Source: an uncultured Ruminococcus sp. | Lineage (GTDB): Bacteria > Bacillota > Clostridia > Oscillospirales > Ruminococcaceae | Reading direction: 5' to 3' | Length of the DNA stretch: 64,000 nucleotides | NCBI GenBank assembly: GCA_902780505.1 | Contig: CACZFN010000003.1 | Location: 62,001 to 126,000, forward strand | Shown here: one piece after another, positions 23,804 to 33,092 of the stretch | Layout: each line of letters begins with the position of its first letter | Numbering within the stretch: the stretch's first letter is position 1 | Translations under genes and position numbers: made by a program | Notes under the pieces: model-generated | The model's database searches: none | What the model was told of the DNA's origin: nothing | Seen by the model: the letters and a program-made list of their open reading frames with translations, nothing else

Positions 23804-25696
23804 TTACTTCTTGATTATAGCACCGAACTTGCAGTTGCCCATGCAGACACCGCACTTGATGCATTTTTCCTGATCTATAACGTGCGGCTGCTTTACGGTA
23901 CCCGTAATAGCCTTTGCAGGGCAGTTCCTTGCACAAAGCGTACAGCCCTTGCACTTGTCCTCAATGATCTGATACTGTAACAGATCCTTACATACGCCCG
24001 AAGGACAGCACTTGCCCTCAATGTGAGCAATGTATTCGTCCCTGAAGTAATGGAGCGTTGAAAGGACAGGGTTAGGAGCAGACTGACCGAGCGCACACAG
24101 TGAAGAAGCCTTCATGTGGTTTGCAAGCTCGTCGATAGTGTCAAGGTCTTCCATTGTTGCCTGACCTTTTGTTATCTTTTCAAGCAGCTGGTGCAGCTTT
24201 CTTGTACCTATTCTGCAAGGTGTGCACTTGCCGCAGGATTCGTCCACAGTGAATTCAAGGTAGAACTTTGAAACGTCTACCATGCAGTTGTCCTCGTCCA
24301 TAACGATAAGACCGCCCGAACCCATCATAGAGCCAAGCTTTGCAAGCGATTCATAGTCTATAGGTGTGTCAATGTGCTCAGCAGGGATACAACCGCCCGA
24401 AGGGCCGCCCGTCTGTGCAGCCTTGAACTTCTTGCCGTTAGGTATGCCGCCGCCGATCTCCTCTATGATCTCACGCAGTGTTGTACCCATAGGTATCTCA
24501 ACAAGGCCGACGTTTGTTATCTTGCCGCCGAGCGCGAATACCTTTGTGCCCTTTGATGTTTCAGTACCCATGGAATTGTACCATGAAGCACCGTGTCTTA
24601 TTATCTGTGCAATGTTTGCATATGTTTCAACGTTGTTGAGCAGTGTAGGCTTGCCGAACAGTCCCTTTACAGCCGGGAACGGCGGTCTCGGCCTCGGCTC
24701 ACCCCTGTTGCCCTCGATAGAGGTCAGAAGCGCTGTTTCCTCACCGCAAACGAATGCGCCTGCACCGAGTCTTATCTCGATATCAAAGTTAAATCCCTTG
24801 CCGAAGATGTTCTCGCCAAGCAGACCGTACTCTCTCGCCTGATCTATAGCGACCTGTAACCTGTGTACAGCAACAGGGTACTCAGCTCTTACGTATACAA
24901 AGCCCTTCTGTGCGCCAACAGTGTAAGCCGCAATTGACATAGCCTCGATTATAGCGTGCGGATCGCCCTCAAGTATAGACCTGTCCATGAATGCGCCCGG
25001 ATCGCCTTCGTCAGCGTTGCAGGCAACATACTTGATGTCGCCGGGTGCGTCCTTTGTGAACATCCACTTTCTGCCTGTCGGGAAGCCCGCACCGCCTCTG
25101 CCGCGAAGCCCCGAATCAAGGATCTCCTGCGCCACCTGATCGGGTGTCATTGAATCAAGTACCTTGTAAAGCGCCTGATAGCCCTCTGTAGCTATGTATT
25201 CCTCAATGTTTTCAGGATCAATGACGCCGCAGTTCCTCAGCGCTATTCTTTTCTGCTTCTTGTAGAAGTTTGTTTCGTAAAGTGAAATTATCGAGCCGTC
25301 CTCGTGAACTGTTTCCTTGTAAAGAAGGTCCTTGCATACCTCACCCTTAACAAGGTGCTCGTCAACTATCCTCTTGATGCCCTCGGGTGTTGCCTGTGCA
25401 TAGAACGAACCCTCAGGATAAACTATAACGATCGGGCCGAGTGAGCAAAGGCCGAAACAGCCTGTCCTTACCACAAGTATCTCGTCAGCAATGCCCTGTG
25501 CCTTGAGTTCTTCGTTAAGCGCCTTAAGTATCTTCATACTTCCCGAAGAAGTACATCCTGTACCGCCGCATACAAGTATCTGCTTGCGGTATTTTGTTTC
25601 TTTGGCAAGGCGCTCGCCTTCCTCTGCAACGATAGTTCTTACTCTGACTATGTCAGCACGCTCGTCTCTTATTTTGTTAAGCTGTTCAATTGTCAT
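23804..25696 (-). CDS. hydB: HydB/NuoF-like NADH-binding and flavin subunit of bifurcating hydrogenase
   Basis: 630 residues. An N-terminal thioredoxin-like [2Fe-2S] domain (CGGTGC ... GCFGLC) is followed by the NuoF core with the Gly-rich NADH/FMN site (GLRGRGGAGFPTGRKW) and its [4Fe-4S] motif (ESCGKCTPCRIGT). Two added C-terminal [4Fe-4S] ferredoxin motifs (CKGCTLCARNCP, CIKCGVCMGNC) complete the protein. This is the layout of HydB in electron-bifurcating hydrogenases. Start with AAGGAGGT about 10 bp upstream, 17 bp after hydC. Confidence 0.96.
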   Translation of the reverse strand: MTIEQLNKIRDERADIVRVRTIVAEEGERLAKETKYRKQILVCGGTGCTSSGSMKILKALNEELKAQGIADEILVVRTGCFGLCSLGPIVIVYPEGSFYAQATPEGIKRIVDEHLVKGEVCKDLLYKETVHEDGSIISLYETNFYKKQKRIALRNCGVIDPENIEEYIATEGYQALYKVLDSMTPDQVAQEILDSGLRGRGGAGFPTGRKWMFTKDAPGDIKYVACNADEGDPGAFMDRSILEGDPHAIIEAMSIAAYTVGAQKGFVYVRAEYPVAVHRLQVAIDQAREYGLLGENIFGKGFNFDIEIRLGAGAFVCGEETALLTSIEGNRGEPRPRPPFPAVKGLFGKPTLLNNVETYANIAQIIRHGASWYNSMGTETSKGTKVFALGGKITNVGLVEIPMGTTLREIIEEIGGGIPNGKKFKAAQTGGPSGGCIPAEHIDTPIDYESLAKLGSMMGSGGLIVMDEDNCMVDVSKFYLEFTVDESCGKCTPCRIGTRKLHQLLEKITKGQATMEDLDTIDELANHMKASSLCALGQSAPNPVLSTLHYFRDEYIAHIEGKCCPSGVCKDLLQYQIIEDKCKGCTLCARNCPAKAITGTVKQPHVIDQEKCIKCGVCMGNCKFGAIIKK

Positions 25697-25713
25697 AATA
25701 GCGTCTTACCTCC

Positions 25714-26208
25714 TTATTCCTTGTAGCTGTCAAGGATCTTTCCGACTTCCTTAGCTGTAAGCTTGCCGTAAACGTCCTCATCGATAGTCATTACAGGTGC
25801 AAGGCCGCAAGCGCCTACACAGCGGCAGGAATCGATCGAGAAAAGACCGTCCTCAGTGCACTCGCCGCTTTTTATGCCGAGCTTTGTTTCAACTGCCTCC
25901 AGTACCTTGTCAGAGCCCTTTACATAGCACGCAGTACCAAGACAGACAGATATCTTGTGCTTGCCCTTTGGTGTAAGTGAAAACTGCGAATAGAAAGTCG
26001 CAACGCCAAATACCTCCGAAAGGGAAACGCCGAGCCCGTCAGCTATCTTTGACTGTACCTCTATAGGAAGGTAGCCGTAGATCCCCTGTGCCTCCTGAAG
26101 TGTCGGCATAAGTCCGCCGGGCTGGTCATGATGCTTAGCGATAACTGCCATAAGCTCTTTTTCCTGCTCGGGTGTCCCGTTAAAAGGGACCGAGTTTTTT
26201 TCTGCCAT
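25714..26208 (-). CDS. hydC: HydC/NuoE-like [2Fe-2S] subunit of bifurcating hydrogenase
   Basis: 164 residues of the NuoE thioredoxin-like family; the four [2Fe-2S] cysteines are in CLGTACYVKG and CRCVGACG. It feeds electrons between HydB and HydA. ATG at 26208 is chosen because AGGAGG lies 6 bp upstream; an ATG five codons earlier overlaps that site. First gene of the hydCBA operon, behind a TTGAAA-17-TATAAT promoter. Confidence 0.95.
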   Translation of the reverse strand: MAEKNSVPFNGTPEQEKELMAVIAKHHDQPGGLMPTLQEAQGIYGYLPIEVQSKIADGLGVSLSEVFGVATFYSQFSLTPKGKHKISVCLGTACYVKGSDKVLEAVETKLGIKSGECTEDGLFSIDSCRCVGACGLAPVMTIDEDVYGKLTAKEVGKILDSYKE

Positions 26209-26287
26209 AATATTCCTCCTCAAAAAAAATAAAATGTACCAAAAAAGTCTATTTTACGCCCTTATCTGTGGCATAAAGATATATATT

Positions 26288-26316
26288 ATTATATACCATT
26301 TTCAAATCTTTTTCAA
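26288..26316 (-). promoter_or_regulatory. promoter of hydCBA
   Basis: Minus strand TTGAAA (26316-26311) and TATAAT (26293-26288), 17-bp spacer, about 80 bp before hydC. Confidence 0.75.
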
Positions 26317-26406
26317 CCCCTTTTTGCCCCCATTCGGCGATTTACATAAATTTTCAGCGGATTGACAAAATAATGACAATATTTTTGTGCAATCGTTCAC
26401 TTTTAG

Positions 26407-26425
26407 TAAGCGTAGACTAACCAAA
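26407..26425 (-). promoter_or_regulatory. possible DtxR/IdeR-like box upstream of hydCBA
   Basis: Reading TAAGCGTAGACTAACCAAA, it agrees with about 14 of 19 positions of the DtxR consensus and shares CTAACCAAA with the best operator of the iron locus. It lies some 90 bp upstream of the -35 element found for hydCBA, which is far for a simple repressor site, so confidence is low. Confidence 0.35.
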
Positions 26426-26493
26426 ATCCCCATAAAACCGCACTTTCCGGCCAATTCAAATGACTATGCCTTTAAGGCACCACCGCAGCCCTG

Positions 26494-26526
26494 CAAAAAA
26501 ATCAGGGGGCACCTGGCCCCCTGATC
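26494..26526 (-). terminator. terminator of the YhgE-like/MMPL operon
   Basis: Minus-strand stem ATCAGGGGGC / GCCCCCTGAT with a following T7 run. Confidence 0.9.
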
Positions 26527-26565
26527 AATGTTTCCGGTATGATCGGCTTGTGAATGATCGGATAT

Positions 26566-29500
26566 CTATCCTTTTTTCCTTATAGCCGCCGTTTCATAAA
26601 TAAACTTGACTTCGCTCTCCACACCCTCTGCGTGTCCCGAGAAGCTGTTGTACTCCCCGCTGAGTTTTGTCAGTGCCTTCACTCTCTCCGAAAGCGGCTC
26701 TAAATCATCACTGTAAATGTCTATTATCTTGTCTATTGCTTCTTCCTTGAACTTCTTCATTCCGTCGTCAAGCTCTTTGCCGCCTTCTTCAAGCTGTGAA
26801 ACGCCGTCCGAAAGCGCCTTTCCGCCGTCACGAAGCTGTCCCGAACCGTCTGCCAGTGCCGCAGCACCCTCTGCAAGCTGTTGTGTCCCGTCAAGAAGCT
26901 TATCTATCCCGTCGCCGAGTGCTGTCCGCAGCTGTGCCATTCCGTCATCAAGCTGCCCTGCGCCGTCTTTGAGCGCTGCCGAATTGCTGTCTATCGTCAT
27001 AAGCCCCGCCGCAAGCTTTGCAGCACCGTTTGTGTAATCGCTTATTCCGTCCGCAAGCGCTGCCGAGCTGCCGTCAAGCGTTTTAAGCCCGTCTGCAAGC
27101 TTGCCTGCGCCGCCCGTGTAGTCGGAAACGCCCTTTTTAAGCTCACCCGACTTGCCGTCTATGGTTTCAAGGCCGCCTTCAAGTGCTTCTGCGCCCTTCG
27201 TGTAGTCGTCAACACCCTTTGTCAGTTCGCCCGACTTCCCGCTTATCTGTGCAAGGCCTTCCTTTAGTGTCGCCGCACCGTTTGTGTAATCAGCCACACC
27301 CTTCATAAGCTCAGCCGAGTTTGCATCTATCTGTGCAAGCCCTGCCGCTATCTGTTCAGCCGCCGCAGTGTATCCGTCAACGCCCTTGGTCAGCTCACCG
27401 CTCTTTGAATCAAGCTGTTCAAGCCCGCCGTTTATAGCTGTAAGCGCCTGGATAAGTCCCATTTCATCAGCACTCTGCCCCTGCTTGTCAAGTCCCGCCT
27501 TGACTGTTTCAAGGCCGCCTTCAAGCTTCTTTATCGTCTGTGCAGATGCAGGCAGCACCACATCAGCATTTTCAGCTATCTGCGAAACTCCCTCTTTCAG
27601 CGCCGCTATCTGTTCTTGCGCCCCCGAAAGTTGCGAAAGCCCCTGCCCCGCCATCTGAATGTTTCCAAGCTGTGTGCCTATATCACTTGTCTTATCTCCG
27701 ATGTCCCCAAGTGATGCCATAAGTGCTGCCACGTTCTCGTCCTGAGCAAGTTCGGGGTGCTGTGCAATAAGCTTTGTAAGGCTCTCACCCATGCTCTTAG
27801 CGTCTGCGCCTATCGCCTGTGCGTCCTCGCCTATCTTACCTGCCGACTGTGTCAGCAGTGCTGCCGCCTGCGATATGTCGGGTATCTCAAATCCCGCAAC
27901 GCTCTTGTTTAATTGCTGTATACCCGCATTAAGCTGTGCCGCACCCGCCGCAAGCTTTTCAATGCCTTCCTTGTTCTCGTCACTTAACTGCTCACCTAAA
28001 AGTGCGCTTGTCTGCTTTACCGCTTCAAGTACCTGTGCGCTTGCGCCGTCAAGCTGTTTAACGCCGGCCGTGTACTGCTCAAGTCCTGCTTTCAGCGTGT
28101 CATTATTGCCGGTAAGCTGTGCTGCCCCGTCAGATGCCTGCTTTACGCCGCCTGTGTACTGTTTAATCCCTGCATTAAGCGCCTCATTATTGCCTGTGAG
28201 TTCCTTTGCGCCTTCAAGTGCCTGTGCCACGCCCTGCGTGTAAGCAAGTATCCCGCCCGTAAGTGCCTTGTCGTTCGCGGTAAGCTTCTTTGCCCCCGCA
28301 AGCGCCTGCGCCACACCGTCTGTGTACTGCATGATCCCGCTGTTTAAAGCGTCATTGCTGCCCGTAAGCTGTAAAGCGCCGCCATAAGCCTGTTTAACGC
28401 CGCCCGTGTAATCGCTTATGCCCTTGCCAAGCTTGTCGTTGTTTGCCGTAAGTGTCTTTGCACCGTCATAGGCCTGCTTAACGCCCGCTGTGTAATCACT
28501 TATACCCTTGTCAAGTGCCGCCGCACCGTCTGCAAGCTTGTCTATCCCGTCGCCTGCCTGTTCATTGAGTGTCTTTATGCCGTCATTAAGCTGCCCGGCA
28601 CCTTCGTCAAGTGCCTTTGCGCCGTCGTCTATGGCATTTATGCCGTCTGTCAGATCTCCTGTCGAATCTTTAAGCGTCGCAAGCCCGTCATAAAGCTCAC
28701 CTGTGCCGTTTGAAAGCTTATCCGCAGCATCTGCTATCTCGTCTATCTTGCTCTTTATCTCGTCAAGCTTATCCCCGCTTATCTCCTTGTCTGCAAGTAA
28801 GTCACTGGTCGCAACGGTTATTGCCATGCCCATTTCAAAGTTCTTCACATCGGCAGTTATCTCAAAATACTCAGGTATCTCAAAATCAAGGTCTTCCTTG
28901 TCATCAAGCCCCAGGCTCTCAGTAAGCCCCGGCATCGCGTATCCGAGGATTATCTTCTTTGTTCCGTCCGTCACAAGCCTTCCGTGTGTCACCTCAACGT
29001 TTGAAAACCTCTCGCCGTCAAGCATAAGCCCCGTCGCCATTACAAACGGTGTGTAGATAGTCTCCTTTTTGCCTGCTATCTCCACCTCTTTTGCCGAAAG
29101 GTTCTTGTAATCGTATCTTATAGTCACCTTGCCGCTTTTTCCGAGCAGTTCGTCAGGCTCAATGTCCTTTCCGTCAAGCTTGTAGCTTACAGATATCTCT
29201 ACAGGCAGATCCGCATCAGAATACCCCTTGTAGTAAATGTCACCGCCGTCGGTATTCCATGTAATCCTGTCACCGCTTGCACTGAAACCCTCGTTTGTCT
29301 TTACATTCTCAATGCCGCTCAGATTTGATACGTCCTCAAGTTCCTTTATCCCCTCCGGGTTTTGCAGCCAGTTGCTGACGATGGTCTTTGTCTTTGTTCC
29401 CTTTGCATCAGTCATAACATATACAGTTTCTCTCTTTGACTGTACAGCGTCGTCAGAATATCCGCTTGTATTGTCATCACTCTCGTCAGCGGCTGCCGAA

Positions 29501-29616
29501 ACGCTCTTTGTTTGCCCGCTGTCCTTGTCCTTGTTTGCGTGTGCATAAAGCCCTGTTGAACCTGCGGATATAAGTATTGCAAGCAGCCCCGCAAGTATCT
29601 TTGTCCACCTTTTCAT
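26566..29616 (-). CDS. YhgE/Pip-like secreted coiled-coil repeat protein (X-X-X-heptad type)
   Basis: 1016 residues. One N-terminal membrane/signal segment (about 8-27), an extracytoplasmic beta-rich domain to about residue 270, then a very long region of heptad-like repeats. Two arrays of 28-residue units can be followed: about six units of the type ISDYTxGVKQAxxGAxxLT and, after a less regular stretch, about six of the type LxxIDxxSxxLxxGVxDYTxGA. YhgE/Pip proteins normally end in several membrane helices; here the C-terminus (AAIRKKG) has none. It is co-transcribed with the MMPL transporter 20 bp upstream and is probably its extracytoplasmic partner. AGAGGT ribosome site. Confidence 0.8.
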   Translation of the reverse strand: MKRWTKILAGLLAILISAGSTGLYAHANKDKDSGQTKSVSAAADESDDNTSGYSDDAVQSKRETVYVMTDAKGTKTKTIVSNWLQNPEGIKELEDVSNLSGIENVKTNEGFSASGDRITWNTDGGDIYYKGYSDADLPVEISVSYKLDGKDIEPDELLGKSGKVTIRYDYKNLSAKEVEIAGKKETIYTPFVMATGLMLDGERFSNVEVTHGRLVTDGTKKIILGYAMPGLTESLGLDDKEDLDFEIPEYFEITADVKNFEMGMAITVATSDLLADKEISGDKLDEIKSKIDEIADAADKLSNGTGELYDGLATLKDSTGDLTDGINAIDDGAKALDEGAGQLNDGIKTLNEQAGDGIDKLADGAAALDKGISDYTAGVKQAYDGAKTLTANNDKLGKGISDYTGGVKQAYGGALQLTGSNDALNSGIMQYTDGVAQALAGAKKLTANDKALTGGILAYTQGVAQALEGAKELTGNNEALNAGIKQYTGGVKQASDGAAQLTGNNDTLKAGLEQYTAGVKQLDGASAQVLEAVKQTSALLGEQLSDENKEGIEKLAAGAAQLNAGIQQLNKSVAGFEIPDISQAAALLTQSAGKIGEDAQAIGADAKSMGESLTKLIAQHPELAQDENVAALMASLGDIGDKTSDIGTQLGNIQMAGQGLSQLSGAQEQIAALKEGVSQIAENADVVLPASAQTIKKLEGGLETVKAGLDKQGQSADEMGLIQALTAINGGLEQLDSKSGELTKGVDGYTAAAEQIAAGLAQIDANSAELMKGVADYTNGAATLKEGLAQISGKSGELTKGVDDYTKGAEALEGGLETIDGKSGELKKGVSDYTGGAGKLADGLKTLDGSSAALADGISDYTNGAAKLAAGLMTIDSNSAALKDGAGQLDDGMAQLRTALGDGIDKLLDGTQQLAEGAAALADGSGQLRDGGKALSDGVSQLEEGGKELDDGMKKFKEEAIDKIIDIYSDDLEPLSERVKALTKLSGEYNSFSGHAEGVESEVKFIYETAAIRKKG

Positions 29617-29636
29617 ATATGTTACCTCTTTTCAGT

Positions 29637-31754
29637 TTATCTGTTTAGATTTGTAAGCGTATAGAACCTGCCGCTTCTCCTGTTCCTTAAACGCTTCATA
29701 TCAAGTGTTGTGTATATTATCACCTTGTCAAGCAGTAAAAGCATTGCAGGCAGGATACATATTACCGTCACCATACTTATTATCGCCCCGCGTGAGAGCA
29801 GCGTGCATATCTGTGATATCATATCCACCCTTGAATATACGCCTACACCGAAGGTCGCCGCAAAGAACCCTACCGCCGATACGATGATCGACTTCATAGA
29901 TGTCGAAAGCGCTACCGTTACAGCCTCCGTCTTGTCCTTTCCTGCAAGGCGTTCGCTCTTGTATCTTGTCGTCATAAGTATCGCATAATCGACTGTTGCG
30001 CCAAGCTGTATGCACCCTATTACAACAGATGCTATAAACGGTATCGTTGTATTGGTGTAGCATGATATCCCCATGTTCACAAACACCGCAAATTCTATAG
30101 CCGCCACAAGTATTATCGGAAGCGATGCGGATTTCAGTGCAAATATTATTATCACAAATACCATTGCTATAGACAGCGTATTTACTATCTTGAAATCCCT
30201 GTCGGTTATGTCTATAAGGTCTTTTGTCGCCGCGGCTTCGCCTATCAGCATACCCTTGTCATCATACTTTTTAAGTATCTCTGAAAGCTCATCCACCTGC
30301 TTGTTGACTTCGTTTGATGCCACCTTGTACTCACTGCCGACGACCATCATCTGCCACCCGCCCGATTTGAGCGTGTCGTGAAGCCTTTCCGGAACAGCCT
30401 CCGCAGGCACCTGCCCGAGCAGTGAATCAAGCCCTATCGCCATTTTAACACCGTCGACCTTTTCCATTTCCTTTATCATCATGTTTGCATCTTTTGACGG
30501 CATATTCTCGTCACACATTATAATGTGTGATGATGTTATCCCGTAATCCTCCGAAAGCTTTGATGCCGCCATAACGGAATTCAGATCCTCCGGAAGCGTG
30601 TCTGTAAGGTTGTAGTAAACAGGCGTGTGCATCTCCCCGTAAACTGCGGGTATCAGAAGTGCCAGGAAAAGCACCATAAATGCCCAGTTGTGCTTTATGA
30701 TAAACCCTGCCGCCTTGTCAAGCGAGGGGATTATATCACGGTGCATCGTCTTTTCAAGCGGCTTGTCAAATATAAGTATCATTGCAGGCAGTACGGTTAT
30801 CGTGCATATAACACCTAAAACAACACCCTTTGCCATTACAACGCCTATATCAAGCCCCAGCGTGAAGGTCATAAAACAAAGCGCCAGAAAGCCCGCAACT
30901 GTCGTGACCGAGCTTGATACAACCGATGTGAAAGTCTGCCCGATAGCTATTGCCATAGCCTCGTTCCTGTCACCGCGGTGTATCTCCTTCTGTTCCTTGT
31001 AGCTGTGCCACAGGAATATCGAATAGTCAGCCGTTACCGCAAGCTGTAATACCGCCGCAAGCGCCTGTGTCACAAATGATATCTCACCCTGAAGCTGATT
31101 TGTTCCCAAGTTGTAAAGGATAGACATACCAATGTTGAGCATAAAGAACACAGGTATGAGGAACGAATCCATAGCTATCGCAAGTACGATGGACATAAGT
31201 ATCACCGCTATAACGACGTACATTGTCATTTCCTCAATGGTAAGGTTCTTTATGTCCTCAACGACCGCGCCCATGCCGCTTGTAAATACCTGCTTGTCAG
31301 CAAGCTTTCGCATCTGTGCTATGGCTTCAAGTGATTCGTCGGAAGAACCTGTGCTTGCAAAGAACACCATCATAAGCGTTGAATCGTCCTTGTCACTGTT
31401 GAATACGTCATAGACCTCTTTCGGAAGTATCTCTTTGGGTATAGACAGATCCATTATGCTGTCATACCATATAACGTCGCTCACAACGTCTATTTGCTCA
31501 AACTCCGATTTGAGCTTCGCAACGTCCTTGTCCTCCATGCCCTCGACTATAACGTAGGCAAAGCCGCCCTTGCCGAAGTCCTTGAGCATCAGATCCTGTC
31601 CCTTCATTGAATCTATTTCATCAGGCAGGTAGGAAAGGATATCGTAGTTTATCCTTGTGTGTACCATTCCGATGAAAGCGGGAACAAGCAGTATAAGCGA
31701 AAGTATAAGTATCGGTATACGAAACTTAACTATTGCCCGCCCTATCTTTTGCAT
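29637..31754 (-). CDS. MMPL/RND-family membrane transporter
   Basis: 705 residues with the RND fold halved twice: one helix, a large outer loop, five helices, then the same again. The two transmembrane blocks contain typical MMPL segments (LAAVLQLAVTADYSIFLWHSYKE and, in the second half, GCIQLGATVDYAILMTTRYK, each with the D-Y proton-relay pair). Relatives export lipids, antibiotics or hydrophobic compounds using proton motive force. It leads the operon with the YhgE-like gene. Its promoter is flanked by TetR-type palindromes, so it is probably induced by a ligand of the TetR protein encoded at 33.1 kb. Start with GGAGAT site. Confidence 0.93.
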   Translation of the reverse strand: MQKIGRAIVKFRIPILILSLILLVPAFIGMVHTRINYDILSYLPDEIDSMKGQDLMLKDFGKGGFAYVIVEGMEDKDVAKLKSEFEQIDVVSDVIWYDSIMDLSIPKEILPKEVYDVFNSDKDDSTLMMVFFASTGSSDESLEAIAQMRKLADKQVFTSGMGAVVEDIKNLTIEEMTMYVVIAVILMSIVLAIAMDSFLIPVFFMLNIGMSILYNLGTNQLQGEISFVTQALAAVLQLAVTADYSIFLWHSYKEQKEIHRGDRNEAMAIAIGQTFTSVVSSSVTTVAGFLALCFMTFTLGLDIGVVMAKGVVLGVICTITVLPAMILIFDKPLEKTMHRDIIPSLDKAAGFIIKHNWAFMVLFLALLIPAVYGEMHTPVYYNLTDTLPEDLNSVMAASKLSEDYGITSSHIIMCDENMPSKDANMMIKEMEKVDGVKMAIGLDSLLGQVPAEAVPERLHDTLKSGGWQMMVVGSEYKVASNEVNKQVDELSEILKKYDDKGMLIGEAAATKDLIDITDRDFKIVNTLSIAMVFVIIIFALKSASLPIILVAAIEFAVFVNMGISCYTNTTIPFIASVVIGCIQLGATVDYAILMTTRYKSERLAGKDKTEAVTVALSTSMKSIIVSAVGFFAATFGVGVYSRVDMISQICTLLSRGAIISMVTVICILPAMLLLLDKVIIYTTLDMKRLRNRRSGRFYTLTNLNR

Positions 31755-31807
31755 TCTATCATCTCCAAGCTATACGAATCTTTAAACCGCGGCAGCCGGC
31801 AAAACCC

Positions 31808-31921
31808 GACTGTCGGTCATTTTTATTATATTCACAGTATATCACCCGCAGTTCAAAAAGTCAATAAAAAAGTGACCATTGGTCAGATTTTTGTATATCT
31901 GCACAAAATGACCGTTGGTCA
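31808..31921. promoter_or_regulatory. TetR-type operators flanking the MMPL promoter
   Basis: Two clear palindromes, TGACCATTGGTCA (31873-31885) and TGACCGTTGGTCA (31909-31921), lie 36 bp apart just upstream of the MMPL -35 element. A degraded third (GACTGTCGGTCA, 31808-31819) sits near the transcript start. The TGACC-N3-GGTCA form is typical of TetR/AcrR-family operators. The divergent tetR promoter begins at 31949. Confidence 0.8.
31836..31864 (-). promoter_or_regulatory. promoter of the MMPL/YhgE-like operon
   Basis: Minus strand TTGACT (31864-31859) and TATACT (31841-31836), 17-bp spacer, next to the TetR-type palindromes. Confidence 0.8.
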
Positions 31922-31948
31922 TTTTTCTATTTTGTATACTATTAGCCG

Positions 31949-31978
31949 TTGACAATCAGCAAGGGAATAGATTATAAT
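31949..31978 (+). promoter_or_regulatory. plus-strand promoter facing tetR
   Basis: TTGACA (31949-31954) and TATAAT (31973-31978), 18-bp spacer. The first plausible gene downstream is tetR, 1.1 kb away behind the repeat block; an unlisted short transcript is possible. Confidence 0.6.
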
Positions 31979-32008
31979 ATAAGCAATGCATGATAAGTTT
32001 ATCATATC

Positions 32009-33085
32009 CCGGTATAACCAAAGCCTTGTAAAGCACACAAGCAAGCACCCCGAGACCTGCCTGAGCCTGCGGCTCAGGCGGGGAGTTTTACTTCGCCGGC
32101 TATGCCGTCGATTTCGCTGCGCGAAACCGTAAAACTCTGTTGTTTGGTGAGCAAAGCGAGTAAATATTCGCCAAAAGTCATCCGAGTCCCGAGCGGGTGC
32201 GCGCAGGGGGGCTTGGGGGGCGTGCCCCCCATTTGAAATAATTATTTGCTGTCACCTGCCGATTACGGGGTTAGTGAATAGCGGAAAGTGAATGGTAAAC
32301 AGTTTACGTCTTGCCTGTCCGACGTATCCGAGGGGGGAACCCCAAAAGGGGACAGGAACCCGCTTATGCCGCCCCATCGGGACTTTCCCCTTATGGTGTT
32401 CCCCCCTCGGGCTCCCCCTTCCCCTTTACCCTTTTGCCCTCGGGGCTCAATTACGCTGTGATATGCGTAGGTTTTTTCGCGGCTCGCTAAGCGCTCGCCG
32501 GATAAGGGTATGGTTAAGGCAGGGATATTAGTGAATAGTTATTACGGCTGCTAAGTAAACGCAACCAGCAAGCACCCCGAGGGACTCTTTGGCGAAATTT
32601 ATGAGCATAGCGAGTAAATATTCGCCAAAAGTCTTCCGAGTCCCGAGCGGGTGCGCGCAGGGGGGCTTGGGGGGCGTGCCCCCCATTTGAAATAATCATT
32701 TGCTGTCAGCTGTTGCTAAAGGGATTTAGTGAATAGTGAATAATGAATAGTGAATAGTTGTCGGCTGCGCCGACTTGCCCCCCCCCCTGCCCCCTCCCCG
32801 AGGGGAGGGGGAGAGAGCTGCGCGAAACCGTAAAACTCTGTTGGTATAACCAAAGTCTTGTAAAGCAGACAAGCAAGCACCCCGAGACAGCCTTTGGCGA
32901 AATTTATGAGCAAAGCGAGTAAATATTCGCCAAACCTTTCCGGCTGTCGAGTGGCCTGCCTGAGCCTTGCGGCTCGGGCGGGGAGTTTTACTTCGCCGGC
33001 TATGCCGTCGATTTTGCTTCGCGAAACCGTAAAACTCTGCGCGCAGGGGGGTTGGGGGCTTTGCCCCCCATTTGAGATAAGGAGT
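32009..33085. repeat. mosaic non-coding repeat block upstream of tetR
   Basis: No credible gene in about 1.1 kb. Segments recur in changed order. The unit with agcaagcaccccgag, tattcgccaaa, gagtcccgagcgggtgcgcg and a ggggggc/gccccccatttga hairpin appears around 32040-32270, 32570-32720 and 32870-33075. The segment from ggcggggagttttacttcgc to gaaaccgtaaaactctg occurs around 32085-32140 and 32975-33040. A gaatagt tandem and the tcggctgcgccgactt hairpin lie at 32728-32780. The ctcgctaagcgctcg segment at 32485-32500 recurs in the 41-42-kb block. Confidence 0.75.
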
Positions 33086-33092
33086 TGAAAAA

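Noticed and set aside
32292..32531. 79-codon frame inside the mosaic repeat block
   Set aside because: Made of repeat modules, Arg/Pro/Leu-rich, without ribosome site or homology that I can see.
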